NCBI GenBank assembly: GCA_964350695.1
Contig: CAYGKM010000014.1
Location: forward strand, 1-35,297
Reading direction: 5' to 3'
Source of the DNA: TMED27 sp964350695
GTDB taxonomy: Bacteria > Pseudomonadota > Alphaproteobacteria > Micavibrionales > Micavibrionaceae
DNA: 35,297 nt
The notes below the pieces were generated by a model, which was not told where the DNA came from, searched no databases, and worked only from the letters and a program-made list of their open reading frames with translations. Each line of letters starts with the position of its first letter. Position 1 is the stretch's first letter. The position numbers and the translations under genes were made by a program. Below, piece by piece: positions 33,166-35,297 of the stretch.

Positions 33166-33897
33166 TTATTTCTTTTTTGCGGGCTTTTTCTTGGCGGCAG
33201 GTTTTTTTGCAATTGGCTTTAAGAGCAGGTTTGATCTATCCGGCGGGGTGATAATCCCCGCGGACACCACAAGCTTCACGGCCTCTTCAACTGTCATGTT
33301 CAAATAGACCAGTTCCTTTTTTGGTACAAAAAGCAAAAAACCGGAGGTGGGGTTTGGCGTTGTGGGCAAGAAGACATTGATGGTTTCGTTTTGCGTTGCG
33401 TCCTGCACTTCGCCTTGGGTCACGCCCGTGACAAAGCCGATCGACCATACGCCCTTGCGCGGGTATTCAAGCATAACGGCTTCGCGGAACGCGGAAGACT
33501 GGCTGGCCATGATGGTTTCAAAGATTTGCTTTACCGCGCCATATACGGTGCGGATGACCGGCACGCGATCAACGATGTATTCGGAGATGTTGATGATCAG
33601 GCGGCCAAGGAAATTCGTGGCAAACCAGCCGACAAAAATGAAAAACGCGATGGCGACGATCAAGCCAAGGCCAGGGATAGTTGTTCCGCCATAAAGCCCA
33701 TCATACCAGACATTCGGGAAAAGCTTCGTCACATGGTGATCTATGAAGGTCAGGAAGATATAGGTGAGATAGATGGTGATCGAGATCGGCGCGGTCACCA
33801 CAATGCCTGTTAAAAGATAGCGGCGAAGTCGCGTGCCGAAGCTGGTTTTTTCCGCAGGTTTTATAGGGGATTTTATTTGTGCTGTCTCTTCGCTCAT
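33166..33897 (-). CDS. DUF502 family inner-membrane protein
   Basis: 243 aa. Two membrane segments are visible: YLLTGIVVTAPISITIYLTY (about residue 27 onward) and LGLIVAIAFFIFVGWFATNF (about 77 onward). The conserved DRVPVIRTVYGAVKQIFETI follows, and the C-terminal part holds EYPRKGVWSIGFVTG and FLPTTPNPTSGFLLFVP. This is the DUF502 layout; bacterial function is not established. The tail IAKKPAAKKKPAKKK is strongly basic and very like the end of BtaA. It precedes cysE by three bases. The start has only a weak ribosome binding site and lies 49 bp from the partial copy of the tRNA-Lys 3' end. Confidence 0.9.
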   Translation of the reverse strand: MSEETAQIKSPIKPAEKTSFGTRLRRYLLTGIVVTAPISITIYLTYIFLTFIDHHVTKLFPNVWYDGLYGGTTIPGLGLIVAIAFFIFVGWFATNFLGRLIINISEYIVDRVPVIRTVYGAVKQIFETIMASQSSAFREAVMLEYPRKGVWSIGFVTGVTQGEVQDATQNETINVFLPTTPNPTSGFLLFVPKKELVYLNMTVEEAVKLVVSAGIITPPDRSNLLLKPIAKKPAAKKKPAKKK

Positions 33898-33946
33898 CCG
33901 CGCATCATGCCGTGGAAGCAGCGGGAAAGCAATGGATAAAATGGGG

Positions 33947-33972
33947 AAGAAAATGGTGATCGCTGAGGGATT
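33947..33972. repeat. 26-bp partial copy of the tRNA-Lys 3' end (att-like)
   Basis: Identical to 34172-34197 over 26 bp. The match covers the CCA, the adjoining 16 bases of the tRNA and seven bases beyond. It ends inside the T arm. Downstream duplication of a tRNA 3' end is the usual mark of site-specific integration. The copies are offset by 225 bp, and the 199 bp between them has no credible gene. That segment holds small palindromes such as GGGTGC/GCACCC and GAACC/GGTTC. Confidence 0.8.
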
Positions 33973-34171
33973 TCTTTGCTTCGGGTGCGTGCACCCTTAC
34001 AAAGTGGCAAACACTAAACTCGGCTTCGCCTCGTTAAGTTTATTGTCGAACCGGGTTCGCATACTCAAAATAATATTTTCTTCCATATACCCTTATATAC
34101 AAGACGCAAGAAGCGCAGAATAGATTTCCTATTTCAGCGACGCGGCAACGATGTAGATAATGGTATATGGA

Positions 34172-34197
34172 AAGAAAATGGTGATCGCTGAGGGATT
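34172..34197. repeat. 26-bp repeat copy within the intact tRNA-Lys
   Basis: The intact copy, covering the 3' end of tRNA-Lys and seven flanking bases. Its partner lies at 33947-33972 downstream of the tRNA in the direction of transcription. Confidence 0.8.
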
Positions 34198-34254
34198 CGA
34201 ACCCTCGACCTACTGATTAAAAGTCAGTTGCTCTACCAGCTGAGCTAAGCGATC
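34179..34254 (-). tRNA. tRNA-Lys (anticodon TTT)
   Basis: 76 nt including an encoded CCA. The acceptor stem is GATCGCT/AGCGATC, the D stem GCTC/GAGC, the anticodon loop CTTTTAA with TTT, the variable loop AGGTC and the T arm GAGGGTTCGAATCCCTC. All stems are fully paired. Its 3' end is duplicated 225 bp downstream. Confidence 0.97.
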
Positions 34255-34350
34255 GCATTAGAAGTGCCTTTGAAAGACTGACGCACCTTATGGATTTCAC
34301 GCGGCTACGTCAAGCTTTCTTACAGCAAAAAACGAGACTGCTATAAAGTT

Positions 34351-35166
34351 TTATTTTCGCTCATTAACTGGCTTTGGCGTGGGGGCCTCCCCTTGTTTAA
34401 GAAGAGGGACACATTTGCTATCGTAGCTCTGGAGCTGCGCCTGCATTTTAGCAACAGCTTCATGTCCTTTTGGATTAACGCCATATGAAAGGTAGTAATC
34501 ATCAATATGTGCAGCTATTTGCTTTGCACTGGGATCTTTTCCTACTGAAATCAGCAAATATGGCACGACATCGCCACTCTTCGAGAGTTCAGGATCAGGG
34601 TTCGGTACAACAAATCTCATCGGCACCTTTTTTGCTCCTACTCTGTCGTAGAACTGAACGCGCTTCATGGGATCGAATGGGTCATCAGTCAGAAGATCTT
34701 CCTCAGGGTCGTGGATATGCACGAAAACAGGCGGGGCTGCATCCCCTCTTGCTTCTGCCATTTGCTCAAATACCTGACCTGTAGCATCAACAAGGTGCTG
34801 CCCTAGATTTTGGCGACGATGTTCAGGTGAAACAGCCAAATACCAGAGGGCCGCTGTTTTAGAATCCGCAAGATAATGCCCAATACTAATGCCTTTTATG
34901 ATCGGATTATCGGTGTCTAAATCTTCGCCGATAAGCACAAAACAGTACTGGTTTTTATCAAAATGTGCTGGGTCTGTAATATCTGATATTTCGTCTGCAA
35001 GACGCATGGCGTCTGCGGTTTCTTCCGGGCCAAAGTTTTGGGGAATGAGTTGTTCGCTCGCCATTTTTGCCAATTCTTTGGATCGTGGGTCATCGCCCAA
35101 TAAAATTAGCTGGTTTCTATTCTCGACCTCACCCGCTTTCGCGTCAAATAATGCCTTGTAACTCAT
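34351..35166 (-). CDS. GNAT-family N-acetyltransferase
   Basis: 271 aa. The acetyl-CoA-binding motif A is LWYLAVSPEHRRQNLGQHLV, with the R/Q-x-x-G-x-G/A-type loop. The preceding IIKGISIGHYLADSKTA gives the usual beta strands, and VQFYDRVGAKKV is the typical C-terminal motif B of the fold. Extra residues at both ends make it longer than a minimal GNAT of about 150 aa. The substrate is unknown. The ATG at 35166 has AGGG eight bases upstream; a GTG nine bases earlier is less likely. It lies upstream of tRNA-Lys on the same strand. Confidence 0.85.
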   Translation of the reverse strand: MSYKALFDAKAGEVENRNQLILLGDDPRSKELAKMASEQLIPQNFGPEETADAMRLADEISDITDPAHFDKNQYCFVLIGEDLDTDNPIIKGISIGHYLADSKTAALWYLAVSPEHRRQNLGQHLVDATGQVFEQMAEARGDAAPPVFVHIHDPEEDLLTDDPFDPMKRVQFYDRVGAKKVPMRFVVPNPDPELSKSGDVVPYLLISVGKDPSAKQIAAHIDDYYLSYGVNPKGHEAVAKMQAQLQSYDSKCVPLLKQGEAPTPKPVNERK

Positions 35167-35233
35167 GTTAACCACCCTGTATTGTTTTATGCAAATAAAA
35201 ATATACTACATTTTTTTTGAAAAATAATAGCTT

Positions 35234-35297
35234 TATTTGGAGAATTTATCGTGAAGTGATTTTGCCACATTCGGGGTTACAAACTCCGAGATATCGC
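35234..35297 (-). CDS. C-terminal tail of a further gene, cut by the window edge
   Basis: One minus-strand frame is open from the window edge and ends at a TAA at 35234-35236. It encodes about 20 residues ending EFVTPNVAKSLHDKFSK, which reads as a natural protein end. The rest of the gene is outside the window. A competing frame is also open for a short stretch, so this is tentative. Confidence 0.4.

Noticed and set aside
33833..34123. 96-aa plus-strand frame between DUF502 and tRNA-Lys
   Set aside because: It starts inside the DUF502 gene in antisense and crosses the tRNA-derived repeat; no ribosome binding site or family features.
1..35297. CRISPR array, transposase, integrase or prophage genes
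   Set aside because: No regularly spaced repeats and no recombinase or phage structural protein among the frames. The att-like repeat is the only mobile-element trace.

Overview
The window is chromosomal backbone of an alphaproteobacterium with roughly balanced base composition. The gene order is typical of that class: dnaG next to rpoD, a YqeY gene divergent from carA, carB followed by greA, an Lrp regulator, trxB and an LsrB/VtlR-type LysR gene, then mfd, sdhE and recG. The LsrB/VtlR-like regulator, AmgK-like kinase and BtaA/BtaB pair also fit Alphaproteobacteria. The genus cannot be fixed from the sequence alone. No prophage, transposase, CRISPR array or plasmid function was seen.

Layout. 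1-544: a truncated CAT-anticodon tRNA and a small one-helix membrane protein. 544-4435: rpoD and dnaG on the minus strand. 4436-5005: a pocket with two tandem paralogous microproteins of 43 and 42 residues, closed by a two-way terminator. 5006-10653: yqeY (minus) divergent from a carA / beta-carbonic anhydrase / carB operon. 10731-12282: two secreted EF-hand proteins, each with its own terminator, then greA. 12321-15973: an Lrp regulator (minus), an ELM1-family gene coupled to trxB, an LsrB/VtlR-like regulator, and a probable AbcR-like small RNA with a LysR box upstream. 16020-18384: two serine hydrolase-like proteins, a patatin and an alpha/beta hydrolase. 18390-22047: an aspartate aminotransferase (minus), then a flippase-like membrane protein and an O-antigen-ligase-like protein. 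21992-27837 (minus): AmgK-like sugar kinase, a conserved unknown, a class I glutamine amidotransferase-like hydrolase translationally coupled to mfd, and mfd. 27906-29945: btaA-btaB for DGTS betaine lipid. 29942-32490: sdhE (minus) and recG (plus) around a 100-N assembly gap. 32482-33897 (minus): cysE and a DUF502 membrane protein. 33947-34254: tRNA-Lys with a 225-bp-offset copy of its 3' end. 34351-35297 (minus): a GNAT acetyltransferase and the tail of a further gene.

How the genes work together. Several neighbours form functional units. Carbonic anhydrase sits inside the carbamoyl phosphate synthetase operon, where it can supply bicarbonate. BtaA and BtaB catalyse consecutive steps. The LysR regulator lies directly upstream of the small RNA it probably activates. 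RpoD and DnaG are the macromolecular-synthesis pair. The least explained parts are the tandem microproteins, the candidate small RNA and its control region, the tRNA-Lys repeat, and the lysine/alanine-rich tails shared by otherwise unrelated proteins.
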